64,000 nucleotides of DNA from positions 186,001 to 250,000 of the forward strand of contig NZ_LFZV01000001.1 of assembly GCF_001183965.1 (NCBI RefSeq). The letters run 5' to 3'. The stretch's first letter is position 1; the number at the start of each line of letters is the position of its first letter. The translations under genes and the position numbers were made by a program. The stretch is from Bacillus sp. FJAT-27916 (GTDB lineage: Bacteria; Bacillota; Bacilli; Bacillales; Pradoshiaceae). The notes under the pieces were generated by a model. That model did no database searches. It was not told where the DNA came from and worked only from the letters and a program-made list of their open reading frames with translations. Of this stretch, positions 54,788 through 63,395 are shown piece by piece.

Positions 54788-54941
54788 CCAAGCCAAAGAT
54801 AGCCCTGATTAGAAATCTGATTTGACACTCCTCAAAACAAGCTCCTCATTAATCAACCACCCATACATAATTCACCCCGCGCCGACACATCCTAAACCAA
54901 AACCATTCCCTATCCGAGCATTTCAAAACCTAGCTTTGAAT

Positions 54942-54979
54942 CCCCGTTCAAAACGGGGTTCCGAATTCTTCGGAACCCC
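54942..54979. other. Two overlapping alternative hairpins
   Basis: CCCCGTT/AACGGGG (54942-54958) and GGGGTTCCGAA/TTCGGAACCCC (54955-54979) share GGGG, so only one can form at a time. They sit just after the tagO terminator as read on the minus strand. Confidence 0.6.
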
Positions 54980-54981
54980 AC

Positions 54982-55013
54982 AAAAAAGCTGCCGTCCCAA
55001 CAGGGAGGCAGCT
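54982..55013 (-). terminator. Intrinsic terminator of tagO
   Basis: On the minus strand AGCTGCC and GGCAGCT, with inner TCCCTGTTGGGA, are followed by TTTTTTG. Confidence 0.85.
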
Positions 55014-55025
55014 ATCTAATCTTAT

Positions 55026-56090
55026 TTATGGACGATTTCTTACATGTACTAATAATTTGTGAAGCGGGCGATAGTCTTCGCCGAGCAATCCGATACGTTC
55101 GACCAGGATCTCAAGGGCAATCAGAAGTACGGCAATCAGGAAGATTGCGCCCCATAGGGTTGCCATGGAGAAGATGAACGCTGCTACGCCGAATGATGCG
55201 GCCATCGCGTAGATCAAGAGGACCGTTTTGCGATGAGAGTAGCCTAGGCGTAATAAGCAGTGATGCAAATGTGATTTATCTGGTGCAGACAGGGGCTTTT
55301 TGTGAAGGACCCTGCGCACAATTGCGTAGAATGTATCTGAGATTGGTACACCGAGAATGACGATTGGGATAATCAAGGAAATCACGGTAACGTTTTTGAA
55401 TCCGAGCAGGGATAATACGGCAATCATGAATCCAAGGAACATGGCGCCTGTATCTCCCATGAAGATCTTCGCTGGGAAGAAGTTAAATCTTAGGAAGCCT
55501 AATGTGCTGCCAGCCAAGACTAAGGCAATCAAGGCAACGAACATATCGCCGATCTTGAAAACGGCCATGCCGGCAATGGTCAACAAAGCAATGGTTGAAA
55601 CGCCAGCTGCTAACCCGTCAAGCCCATCGATTAAATTGATTGCATTGGTAATCCCGACAATCCAAATCACGGTTAGCGGAATAGCTAAGTAACCGAAATA
55701 GATCGGGTCGCCGAAAGGTGTGTTAATGAAGTTCACCTGGATATTACCGCCGACTACAATAATCAGTGCCGCAACAATCTGCCCCAAGAATTTGACCTTC
55801 GCGCTTAATTCGAATTTATCATCAAAGATTCCTAGAATGATGATAAGTGTCGCGCCAACAATGATGGACGTGTATGTCCGGGAGCTGGACAGCCCCGGCA
55901 TAAAGATGGACACCGTGATGATGAAGCTCAAGAAAATAGCTAGTCCGCCCATGCTTGGCATTATCTTGGAATGTACTTTGCGTTTATTAGGTGAATCAGT
56001 TGCACCGATTTTATGCGCCAATTTAATAACATATGGGGTGAAGAGTATAGTCATTACGACGGCAACTAGAAAAGCTGCGATTAGATACAA
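55026..56090 (-). CDS. tagO: Undecaprenyl-phosphate GlcNAc-1-phosphate transferase
   Basis: About 354 residues with 10-11 membrane helices, MraY/WecA family. It transfers GlcNAc-1-phosphate to undecaprenyl phosphate, the first step of wall teichoic acid. Motifs: HSKIMPSMGGLAIF, GIFDDKFELSAKVKFLGQ, ITNAINLIDGLDGLAAG, FPAKIFMGDTGAMFLGF and the cytoplasmic SAPDKSHLHHCLLRLG. Start: the TTG at 56090 lies nine bases after AGAGG; a GTG at 56099 in frame would directly abut that site. tagA is 300 bp upstream on the same strand, with a terminator between them. Confidence 0.93.
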   Translation of the reverse strand: MYLIAAFLVAVVMTILFTPYVIKLAHKIGATDSPNKRKVHSKIMPSMGGLAIFLSFIITVSIFMPGLSSSRTYTSIIVGATLIIILGIFDDKFELSAKVKFLGQIVAALIIVVGGNIQVNFINTPFGDPIYFGYLAIPLTVIWIVGITNAINLIDGLDGLAAGVSTIALLTIAGMAVFKIGDMFVALIALVLAGSTLGFLRFNFFPAKIFMGDTGAMFLGFMIAVLSLLGFKNVTVISLIIPIVILGVPISDTFYAIVRRVLHKKPLSAPDKSHLHHCLLRLGYSHRKTVLLIYAMAASFGVAAFIFSMATLWGAIFLIAVLLIALEILVERIGLLGEDYRPLHKLLVHVRNRP

Positions 56091-56400
56091 TATATCCACC
56101 CTCTTTTGATGTCTGGATTATACTTACCCAAGACAAGTATTTATGAAACATAACAGTGTTGTGATAACCTGCACATCTCAATCTCAACTATAAATTATAT
56201 ACTCTTTGACTAAAATAGACTACTAAAAAATAAAATCCTCATTTATTTTTAACAAATACTACCAAAATACGAAGCTTGCTATCTCGTTTCATGATGAATC
56301 TTGCAAATGGTATTTGGTTAATATTAACACGTTCTGTCGAAACAGAAAAGATGACTTTTCTGCAAACCAGATTAGGGTATGCGAAAAAGTCATCAATCAT
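56091..56400 (-). other. tagA-tagO intergenic region
   Basis: About 310 bp, AT-rich near tagO. Besides the tagA terminator, a small TTCTGT/ACAGAA hairpin is seen at 56331-56346. No convincing sigma-A promoter for tagO was found. Confidence 0.5.
56350..56394 (-). terminator. Intrinsic terminator of tagA
   Basis: On the minus strand GATGACTTTT and AAAAGTCATC pair around a 24-base loop, followed by TTTTCTG. Confidence 0.65.
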
Positions 56401-57138
56401 TCAAGATTTCGTGATTTTCTGCTTAATCACTCTAAGCAGGAAGACAGGCAGTACAATCATCCGCTTCCAGCGGCTTGGCTGCTGGATAAGACGGTAGAGC
56501 CATTCAATGTTCAGCTTAATCCACATATCAGGTGCACGGTTCAGCTTTCCGGCGAGCACGTCAAAGCTGCCGCCGATGCCGATAAATACACCTTTTCTGA
56601 ATTTCGCCCGATACTTCATGATCCACTTTTCTTGGCGCGGGAATCCCATTCCAAGTAGGATAATATCTGGCTCGAGTGCTGCAATTCCTTCAGCCATCTC
56701 TTCATCCTCGAGATCGAAGAAGCCATTATGGAAGCCAACAAGTTCAACAGAAGGATACATCTCCTTCACTTTCTTGGCTGCCTTCTGGATGACCTCCTCT
56801 TCAGCCCCCAGCATATAGACACGTAAAGGCCGCTTTGTCTCCATTTTGAAAAATTCATGCATCATATCAAAGCCGGTCACCCGTTCCTTGAGCGGCTTGT
56901 TCATTATTTTAGAAGCAATGATAATGCCGACACCATCTGGGACGATATAGTCGGCTTGTAAAATCATGCTGCGGTAATCTTCATGGACTCGGGCATATTC
57001 CACAATCTCCGGATTGGCCGTCACGATAAAGGTTTGCTTCTCCTCATCAATACGGGACTTCAGTTCATGATGGACAAAATCCATCATGGTCGTGGAGTAA
57101 AAAGGGATGCCCTGTATATCTATTACATTCTTCTGCAT
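56401..57138 (-). CDS. tagA: N-acetylmannosaminyltransferase of the teichoic acid linkage unit
   Basis: 245 residues, WecG/TagA/CpsF family. It adds ManNAc from UDP-ManNAc to undecaprenyl-PP-GlcNAc. Motifs: TANPEIVEYARVHEDYRSMILQADYIVPDGVG with the catalytic Asp, VTGFDMMHEFF, YMLGAEEEVIQKAAKKV and ILLGMGFPRQEKWI. The basic C-terminal tail (LYRLIQQPSRWKRM) is the membrane-binding part. Start ATG follows AAGGAGATTTAT. It is upstream of tagO and far from the mnaA and tagB genes that supply and use its step. Confidence 0.94.
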   Translation of the reverse strand: MQKNVIDIQGIPFYSTTMMDFVHHELKSRIDEEKQTFIVTANPEIVEYARVHEDYRSMILQADYIVPDGVGIIIASKIMNKPLKERVTGFDMMHEFFKMETKRPLRVYMLGAEEEVIQKAAKKVKEMYPSVELVGFHNGFFDLEDEEMAEGIAALEPDIILLGMGFPRQEKWIMKYRAKFRKGVFIGIGGSFDVLAGKLNRAPDMWIKLNIEWLYRLIQQPSRWKRMIVLPVFLLRVIKQKITKS

Positions 57139-57208
57139 ATAAATCTCCTTCGAAATAGAACTCCTTTATCCATTTTACTTGATTGACTTGTAAAAGCAAA
57201 AGGGATTG

Positions 57209-58162
57209 TCAGCGAGGAAGGGAATAGGTGGTGGTTTTCTTCATGCCAGATGAAGGCAAGTGCGCAAGTAGGCGCTTAGCCGTATAGCGGGACTCCAGTC
57301 CGAGAAAGCGGTGGAGCTCGCCATTTGTAATAGCAGGGGAGATGAGGAGGAAGTAGTCCTCAATTGCTTGGAGATGTGCTTCCTTTGAGGCTGTGCCGCA
57401 ATGTCGGCAGGACCAGGCGCCATGGATACGGGCCATTGGGGAGGACGAGCAGCTTGGGCAGATGACGCCTGGCTGGATGTCTGCCTTTGTGATGTTGTAT
57501 CGCTTTGTAACATCTATATTTGCGGGCACCCATTTTTTGAGTATCGTTTTTTGAAGCTTTCTTCTGTTCTTTGTGCTTAAGACCTCTTGTTTATACTGGT
57601 TTTCGAAGATACGAATCTTATCAGGGAGGCGGTTGGCATGGCAGAGCTTTTGGGTGCTTAGACTGGAGTTGGCTTTAATGATTGTGGTTGGATTGGCCAT
57701 GACAATTAAGGTTTCAATCGGGATGAGCGGAAGCTTTTCTTTGTTGAGCCAGTCTTGGAGCCGTTTTTGCTGCTGGCTGACTTGAGAGAATGGGTCTGGG
57801 AAGCCTTTCTCGCGTCCGTCCTGGGAGACACGGATGAGCTGATTAAACTTTTGATCGAAATGAAGGGTGCCGGATATGTTCTTGACTTCAATGATGAGGG
57901 CGAAATGATTGGTGAGGATGAGGGTGTCCATTTGGAAGGGATAGTTGCTTGAGGTGAGTCGAATGTCATGGAAGATACCGAATGACTCCTGGTCTAGCTC
58001 CTGCAAATAGTAATCAAGTGATTGCTCTCCGCGAAGACCGGCCTTATCTTTAGCTAAATTGGATTTTATTATTTCGTACGATGGATGATGCAGCGGCAGC
58101 CGCCGTGCCAATGCTTCGAGCGTTTGGATCGCAAGCGGGATACCGCGTTCTTTCATAATCAC
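57209..58162 (-). CDS. NERD-domain protein with C-terminal zinc ribbon
   Basis: 317 residues. A NERD (nuclease-related) domain spans about residues 45-155, with QMDTLILTNHFALIIEVKN carrying the D...E-K core of restriction-endonuclease-like folds. The C-terminus has a CxxC...CxxC zinc ribbon (CPSCSSSP, CRHCG) followed by a helical region. Function of bacterial NERD proteins is unknown; a role in DNA handling is usually assumed. Start GTG at 58162 lies seven bases after AGGAGG. It is divergent from the M14 peptidase and 70 bp upstream of tagA on the same strand. Confidence 0.88.
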   Translation of the reverse strand: MIMKERGIPLAIQTLEALARRLPLHHPSYEIIKSNLAKDKAGLRGEQSLDYYLQELDQESFGIFHDIRLTSSNYPFQMDTLILTNHFALIIEVKNISGTLHFDQKFNQLIRVSQDGREKGFPDPFSQVSQQQKRLQDWLNKEKLPLIPIETLIVMANPTTIIKANSSLSTQKLCHANRLPDKIRIFENQYKQEVLSTKNRRKLQKTILKKWVPANIDVTKRYNITKADIQPGVICPSCSSSPMARIHGAWSCRHCGTASKEAHLQAIEDYFLLISPAITNGELHRFLGLESRYTAKRLLAHLPSSGMKKTTTYSLPR

Positions 58163-58287
58163 GGGCAGACCTCCTTTGGCTATTTCCAGTATAATGTGAA
58201 TTTATTATATTTTTAACATTTTTAACATAAAAAATATTATATACTTTATTTTGTAAGTTTAGCGAATAGTGGGGAGGTACAACATTT

Positions 58288-60237
58288 TTGAAAGGGAATC
58301 GATTGAGGTATGGGGTATTTATTTTGGCTGTTATGGTCATTATGGCATTCCTGCCAACAGGGGGAAATGCGGCAGCAAAGTCATTTGTTGACCCAAGTAA
58401 GAAATATACATACACACAGCTCGGCAAGGATATTAAGGAGCTGCAGCAGCAATACCCGGATATTGTTAAGTTTAAGACAATTGGCAAGTCAGAATATGGC
58501 CGCAATATTTATGCGGTTGGACTTGGGAAAGGTTCCGCGAAAGTCTTCATCAATGGTTCTCACCATGCGCGGGAATGGATGACGACAAGCTTGAATATGG
58601 AATTGATCGATCAGTATGCTGCAGCCTACAAAGGAAACAAGAAAATTGGCGGCTATAATGTGAAAAGTCTCTTGAACTCTTCAACTCTATGGTTCGTGCC
58701 AATGGTTAATCCAGATGGAGTCACTTTGCAGCAGCAGGGGCTGAATGCTTTTCCGAAAAGCACGCACAGTTCATTAATTAAAATGAATAACGGCAGCAAA
58801 AACTTCAAGCGTTGGAAGGCTAATGCGAAGGGGGTTGACCTGAACAGGCAATACAATGCCGGCTGGAGTGCAATCAAGAATTCTCCAAAATCACCAAGCT
58901 ACAAAAACTACAAAGGCAAGACTCCTGAAAGCGCGAAGGAAGTGAAAGCCATTGTCTCCTTCGTCAATGAAATCAAACCTGAAATGGCCATTGCCTATCA
59001 TTCAAGCGGGGAGATTCTCTACTGGAATTATAAACAAAATGCGACCAACAAAAAGCGTGACCTCGTCTATGCAAAGAAAATTGGCAGCATGACAGGCTAT
59101 TCGCTTGTGTATCCTGGTCCGAACCCATCTGGCGGCGGATTCACGGATTGGTTCATTGAGAAGAAGAAAAAGCCTGGATTCACACCTGAGATTGGGAAGT
59201 ATGTTGTGGAAACGGAATTGCCGCTTTCTGCTTGGTCGCGTGTATGGAGCCAAAATAAAGCGGTCAGCCTATATGCGGCCCAGGAAAGCATTAAGCTGAA
59301 GGATGCGCGTGATAAGAAGGCTGCCGATCAAGTGAAGAAGGACTCCGCAGCGAAGAAGAAGAATGCCGCTAAGCTGAGAAACTATTATGCAACAAATATT
59401 AAGAAAACAGCTGATGTGAAAGTGACGAGTGCTCATCAAAGTCTTTATAATACAGTCGTGAAGGATATCACAGCCCTTGAGAAGAAAGTGAACACACTCC
59501 CTTCTAAATATACAAAGGGAATCAAGGCTGACATCGACAGTATGAAGACCCATAAAAAACGTTCCCTAGCCTTCATGAATGCAGTGAAAGAAGGAACGAC
59601 CCTGCAAAAAAATCAAACAGCCATGATTAATTACATGAAAGCAGGCAAGGCTGACACAAATATCAATACAAAATACACAACCTTACAAAAATCGATTACA
59701 AACATGAATAAGAAAATTAACTCTGTCTACACGCCTGAAGTCCGTGCCCTCTTTAAGGCGAAATATATCACGCCAGCTGAGAATACCAGACAGAATAACC
59801 AGTATGAAAAAGATCGCGTCAATTTGCTGATTGTGATGGACAAACAAGTGAAAGACAAGAAATACGAGGAAGCCAAAAAGAATCTGGACAAACTCAAAGC
59901 TTTGGAGGACAAATCGAAAAAGCTGAAAGCCGATTCGAAACGTTATCCAACCTACAAGGATTATGAAAAGAGCTTAAATGATTGGAAGCAAATGCTTGTT
60001 AAGCAGATTGAGGCTGCCTTAGCACCGCCTGCTGAACCTGCTGCCGAACTTGTGCCGCAAACGGAGGCAGAGCCATCCGTTGAGCCAGAGGTCAAAGAGG
60101 AACCAGCTGCAACAACGCCGGCAACTGAAGCTAATGAGCCGGAGCAAACAAAAGAAGAAACGGAAGTAGTTCCTGCTGAGGAAACACCGGCAGCATCGGA
60201 AACTACTGAAGCAGTTGAGGGTGAAGTAACTGAATAA
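58288..60237 (+). CDS. Secreted M14 zinc carboxypeptidase with acidic tail
   Basis: 649 residues. Signal peptide 1-29, M14 domain about 38-330: zinc ligands His93/Glu96 in SHHARE, the third His in AIAYHSSGE, NPDGVT and substrate-binding DLNRQY, catalytic Glu in VVETELPLSAW. Residues 345-590 form lysine-rich helical repeats, probably coiled coil. The last 65 residues are Pro/Glu/Ala/Thr-rich and low in complexity. It may trim wall peptides or secreted proteins. The start is TTG at 58288 after GGGGAGG. A terminator follows. Confidence 0.9.
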   Translation: MKGNRLRYGVFILAVMVIMAFLPTGGNAAAKSFVDPSKKYTYTQLGKDIKELQQQYPDIVKFKTIGKSEYGRNIYAVGLGKGSAKVFINGSHHAREWMTTSLNMELIDQYAAAYKGNKKIGGYNVKSLLNSSTLWFVPMVNPDGVTLQQQGLNAFPKSTHSSLIKMNNGSKNFKRWKANAKGVDLNRQYNAGWSAIKNSPKSPSYKNYKGKTPESAKEVKAIVSFVNEIKPEMAIAYHSSGEILYWNYKQNATNKKRDLVYAKKIGSMTGYSLVYPGPNPSGGGFTDWFIEKKKKPGFTPEIGKYVVETELPLSAWSRVWSQNKAVSLYAAQESIKLKDARDKKAADQVKKDSAAKKKNAAKLRNYYATNIKKTADVKVTSAHQSLYNTVVKDITALEKKVNTLPSKYTKGIKADIDSMKTHKKRSLAFMNAVKEGTTLQKNQTAMINYMKAGKADTNINTKYTTLQKSITNMNKKINSVYTPEVRALFKAKYITPAENTRQNNQYEKDRVNLLIVMDKQVKDKKYEEAKKNLDKLKALEDKSKKLKADSKRYPTYKDYEKSLNDWKQMLVKQIEAALAPPAEPAAELVPQTEAEPSVEPEVKEEPAATTPATEANEPEQTKEETEVVPAEETPAASETTEAVEGEVTE

Positions 60238-60247
60238 AGCCTGTTGG

Positions 60248-60279
60248 ATAGATGGAGAGAGATCTCCATCTATTTTTTT
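60248..60279 (+). terminator. Intrinsic terminator of the M14 gene
   Basis: ATAGATGGAGA and TCTCCATCTAT pair over 11 bp with a 4-base loop, followed by seven T. Confidence 0.9.
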
Positions 60280-60600
60280 CATTTCATGGGTGGAGTTTTC
60301 GTAGTAAATGATAGAAGTCAGCGGACTTTCAGCAAAAAATAGGCAAAAGTATCTCTATATCTCGTTTTTTCCTTATTCCTTCTCTGGAGGGTAAAATAAT
60401 TTTATAACATGTAAAATTACAATTAATTATACTATAATTATATAAAGAGTTTTATTTTTACTGAATACCCCAAAAATGTGGAACTTCTACTCGTAATATG
60501 TAAAGAAATGAAAAAATGCAAAGGAGATTGAGAGATTGGTATTTTTACAACTTAATCCGGCAGAAAAGAAAGTGGTGTTTCGTTTTTGCTGAGACGTGGA
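60280..60600 (+). other. Leader region of the glucosaminidase gene
   Basis: About 320 bp. A TATAAT at 60433 has no good -35. A short frame TTG 60536 to TGA 60592 (18 residues, after AGGAG) ends just inside the main gene's first possible start. No other gene is seen. Confidence 0.45.
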
Positions 60601-62856
60601 ATGAAACAGCTAAGAATAATCGGGCTGTCTCTATTTTTGTTAGTGGGAATGCTTGCCGGCGGCATATCTATTCCTGCTTTAAGTGGAGAAGCCGATGCAG
60701 CGACTGTGACGACGTATACGACAACGGCCAATTTGAACCTGCGTAAGAGCGCGAGTACTTCCTCATCAGTAATATTAACCATTCCGAAAGGGAAGAAGAT
60801 TACGTATGTCTCGACTTCGGGAAGCTGGTATAAGGTTAAGTACAGCTCGAAAACAGGGTATGTTAGTTCAAAATATGTTAAGAAGACCACCACAACGACT
60901 TCAACAGCCATTAAGAAGACCAAATTCAAAACAACTGCTAATGTTAATTTGCGTTCAAAAGCATCGACATCAGGATCTGTTTTGACCACGATCCCGAAAG
61001 GTAAAGTTGTTACGGCAACGGCTAAATCAGGGTCTTGGTATAAGGTTACATACGGTTCGAAGACTGGGTGGGTCAAAAGTACATATGTGAAAGAGTATTA
61101 CAAGTACACAACGACAGCTAAAACGCTCTATAAGACCACGAAAACGGCAACTCTTCGATCCACCCCGGATACAAAGAAAGCCTCTGTCTACTCCATAACA
61201 GCAGACAATGTTTTTCAATCCACACAGAAGGTTGTTAATAGTATAGGGGAAACCTGGTACAGGGTTAGCTACAAGAGTAAGAATTACTTTGTTCAATCGA
61301 CATTTGTGACCAAGGTAACCGCCTCATCCTTCTCGAAACTGACATATAAAGCGAATACTGCATCAGCTCTTTATTCTTATGCAGGTTCGAAACATACAAA
61401 GCTTACCACAGTGCCGAAGGGTGCTACGATAAGCACGACTTACCGCATTGGAAACTGGTATAAAACCACTTACGGCGGAAAAACGGGCTATGTATGGATC
61501 AAAAATTTCTCTAAAGTGACAGCAAGTTCAGACTCTGGTTCTACTTCAGGCTCAGGCTCCACAGGATCTACCAACACGACACCGCCTGATTTACCAAGCG
61601 GAACAACCATTACAAAGGTCAATTATGTGACGACCTCTAATCTCAATTTACGTGCATCTGATTCATCGTCGTCTACGTTATTAGGGACTGTTCCTGAAGG
61701 TACGACGCTTTCTACAACATATAAGACAACAAATGGCTGGTTCCAGGTGACCTATAGCGGCAAGACTGGATTCGTTTCCGGAAATTATTTGGTTACGGAG
61801 GCAAATGCAGCAAAGATTAAGAGCTATGAAAGCAATCAAGATCATTATATATTCCTAGATTTGCGGACAAAATCCTCCGTAACAGCAGCTCAAATCGATG
61901 CCTATATCGCCAAAAGTGCGACATCCACTAATAGTGTTTTACATGGACAAGGGGCAACGATAATTGCCGCAGCGGAAAAATACGGGGTAAATGCCTTGTA
62001 TTTAGCAGCACATGCTATCCATGAAAGTAACTATGGGAAATCAACGATATCAATGGCGAAGAACAATCTATTCGGGTTTGGTGCCTACGACTTGGCGCCA
62101 TTCGTTGGAGCGGTTAAATACTCGACTATTAAAAGTAATATTGAATTTATCGCACAAGAAATGAAAGCAACCTATCTAAATCCAAGCAACTGGAAATATA
62201 AAGGTGCTTACTTAGGTTATACGATTAAAAACGTCAATGGTACCCGCATTGATTCCTTAAGTAAAGGGATGAACTTCTACTATGCGAGTGACTCCAACTG
62301 GGGTAATGCGATTGCTAGCCATATGACCGGCATGCTCTCCTACAGCAATGAAGGAGCGAAAAACCAAGCCGCTAATACGACAGTTCCATCAAGACCGGCT
62401 TATCCAAGCGGTAAAGATGTATTCCCAACAGGCATAATCGCCGTAGCAAAGGCAAACATCAGCTTGTACAGCACAAAAGGAAGCACAAGCACGGTCGCTG
62501 CGACCATTCCAAAAGGGGCTACCTTCAATCTTCTTGAGAAATGGAATGATTACTGGCTAACGGTTAAGTATAATGGAAAAACCTATTATACAAATAAAAT
62601 CAGCCTAAGCAGCTACAATAATTACATGTCCGTCAAAAACCTTGCGCGCGTAACAGCTTCATCACTGAACGTACGCTCAAGCGCAAGCACCACTGGCACG
62701 ATCGTCGGCACACTCGATAAATTCGAATATGTTGAGTTAGTGGTAAACTCCAGTAACACACCTATTACCAGCGGAAGTTGGTACAAAGTGAAGTTAGAAG
62801 ACGGTACAATCGGTTGGTGCTCCAGCACCTATCTAATTCGTGAATTGAATAAATAA
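60601..62856 (+). CDS. SH3-domain N-acetylglucosaminidase (autolysin)
   Basis: About 751 residues, secreted. Signal peptide (KQLRIIGLSLFLLVGMLAGG), then five SH3b-type repeats (NLNLRKSASTSS..., NVNLRSKASTSG..., and more divergent ones), a Ser/Gly linker, a GH73-like glucosaminidase domain about residues 425-600 with catalytic Glu in LAAHAIHESNYGKS and the NNLFGFGAYD segment, and two further SH3 repeats. It cleaves the glycan strands of peptidoglycan. Start: ATG at 60601 after a weak GAGACGTGGA; in-frame TTG at 60586 is possible. It neighbours another SH3 protein at 63.4 kb. Confidence 0.88.
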   Translation: MKQLRIIGLSLFLLVGMLAGGISIPALSGEADAATVTTYTTTANLNLRKSASTSSSVILTIPKGKKITYVSTSGSWYKVKYSSKTGYVSSKYVKKTTTTTSTAIKKTKFKTTANVNLRSKASTSGSVLTTIPKGKVVTATAKSGSWYKVTYGSKTGWVKSTYVKEYYKYTTTAKTLYKTTKTATLRSTPDTKKASVYSITADNVFQSTQKVVNSIGETWYRVSYKSKNYFVQSTFVTKVTASSFSKLTYKANTASALYSYAGSKHTKLTTVPKGATISTTYRIGNWYKTTYGGKTGYVWIKNFSKVTASSDSGSTSGSGSTGSTNTTPPDLPSGTTITKVNYVTTSNLNLRASDSSSSTLLGTVPEGTTLSTTYKTTNGWFQVTYSGKTGFVSGNYLVTEANAAKIKSYESNQDHYIFLDLRTKSSVTAAQIDAYIAKSATSTNSVLHGQGATIIAAAEKYGVNALYLAAHAIHESNYGKSTISMAKNNLFGFGAYDLAPFVGAVKYSTIKSNIEFIAQEMKATYLNPSNWKYKGAYLGYTIKNVNGTRIDSLSKGMNFYYASDSNWGNAIASHMTGMLSYSNEGAKNQAANTTVPSRPAYPSGKDVFPTGIIAVAKANISLYSTKGSTSTVAATIPKGATFNLLEKWNDYWLTVKYNGKTYYTNKISLSSYNNYMSVKNLARVTASSLNVRSSASTTGTIVGTLDKFEYVELVVNSSNTPITSGSWYKVKLEDGTIGWCSSTYLIRELNK

Positions 62857-62867
62857 GTAAGATGAGG

Positions 62868-62892
62868 AACCCGGACTCTGTCCGGGTTTTTT
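62868..62892 (+). terminator. Intrinsic terminator of the glucosaminidase gene
   Basis: AACCCGG and CCGGGTT form a 7-bp stem around seven bases, followed by TTTTC. Confidence 0.85.
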
Positions 62893-63395
62893 CTCTGTTA
62901 AATAGGTAGAGATAGGGAAAATCGACCCTCTAGCGGTCAAAAGGAAGACTGCTCAGCCCTCAAATGATCAAAATGGACAAGCTGATAGTTTTTTAGTAAG
63001 GGAATCTGGATTTTTCATTTGAATCTCTTCCAAAACCTCTTTTATTACGCCGTTTTGATATGGGGGCGTACTCCTCTGAAGTATCATAGATTTGGGGTAA
63101 GCACTCATCACCGCTAAAGATTTAAAAATATCTCCCTATTTTCACTCATTAATCTCCGCAACAAACCGCTTCATTATGACAAACCATCTTAAATCCTGTC
63201 ATTTTCCTACCGATATTATGGATGTAATGACAATCTGAACCTTAAAAAGTGAAAATCAACCAAAATGATAAGCAACTAGTCTAAAAGTATGTTAAAATTA
63301 ACTAATAAATGCCATATAATTACATAATGTGCTGAATTATAAGTATTATGGATGGGGTTATTAAGGCTATTTTTAAGAAAAAGGGGGAAGGTTGA
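62893..63395. other. 500-bp intergenic region with repeat copy 3
   Basis: It holds the inverted third copy of the interspersed repeat (62938-63074). The remaining AT-rich 320 bp include TTAAAA/TATAAT at 63292-63320 (17-bp spacer), a weak promoter candidate for the next gene. No gene is supported. Confidence 0.5.
62938..63074 (-). repeat. Interspersed intergenic repeat, copy 3 (inverted)
   Basis: About 137 bp. Reverse complement carries CAAAACGGCGTAAT, AAGAGGTTTTGGAAGA, CAGCTTGTCCATTTTGATC and ATTTGAGGGCTGAGCAG, more diverged than copies 1 and 2. Confidence 0.75.

Larger units (their letters stand above)
54322..55025. other. 700-bp intergenic region with repeats and hairpins
   Basis: No supported gene. 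It contains two direct copies of an interspersed repeat (54350-54526 and 54611-54787), a stretch without recognisable content (54790-54935) and a group of GC-rich hairpins before the tagO terminator. Confidence 0.6.

Noticed and set aside
60536-60610. Frameshift at the start of the glucosaminidase gene
   Set aside because: The signal peptide is complete in the main frame, so a frameshift is not required to explain the upstream short frame.
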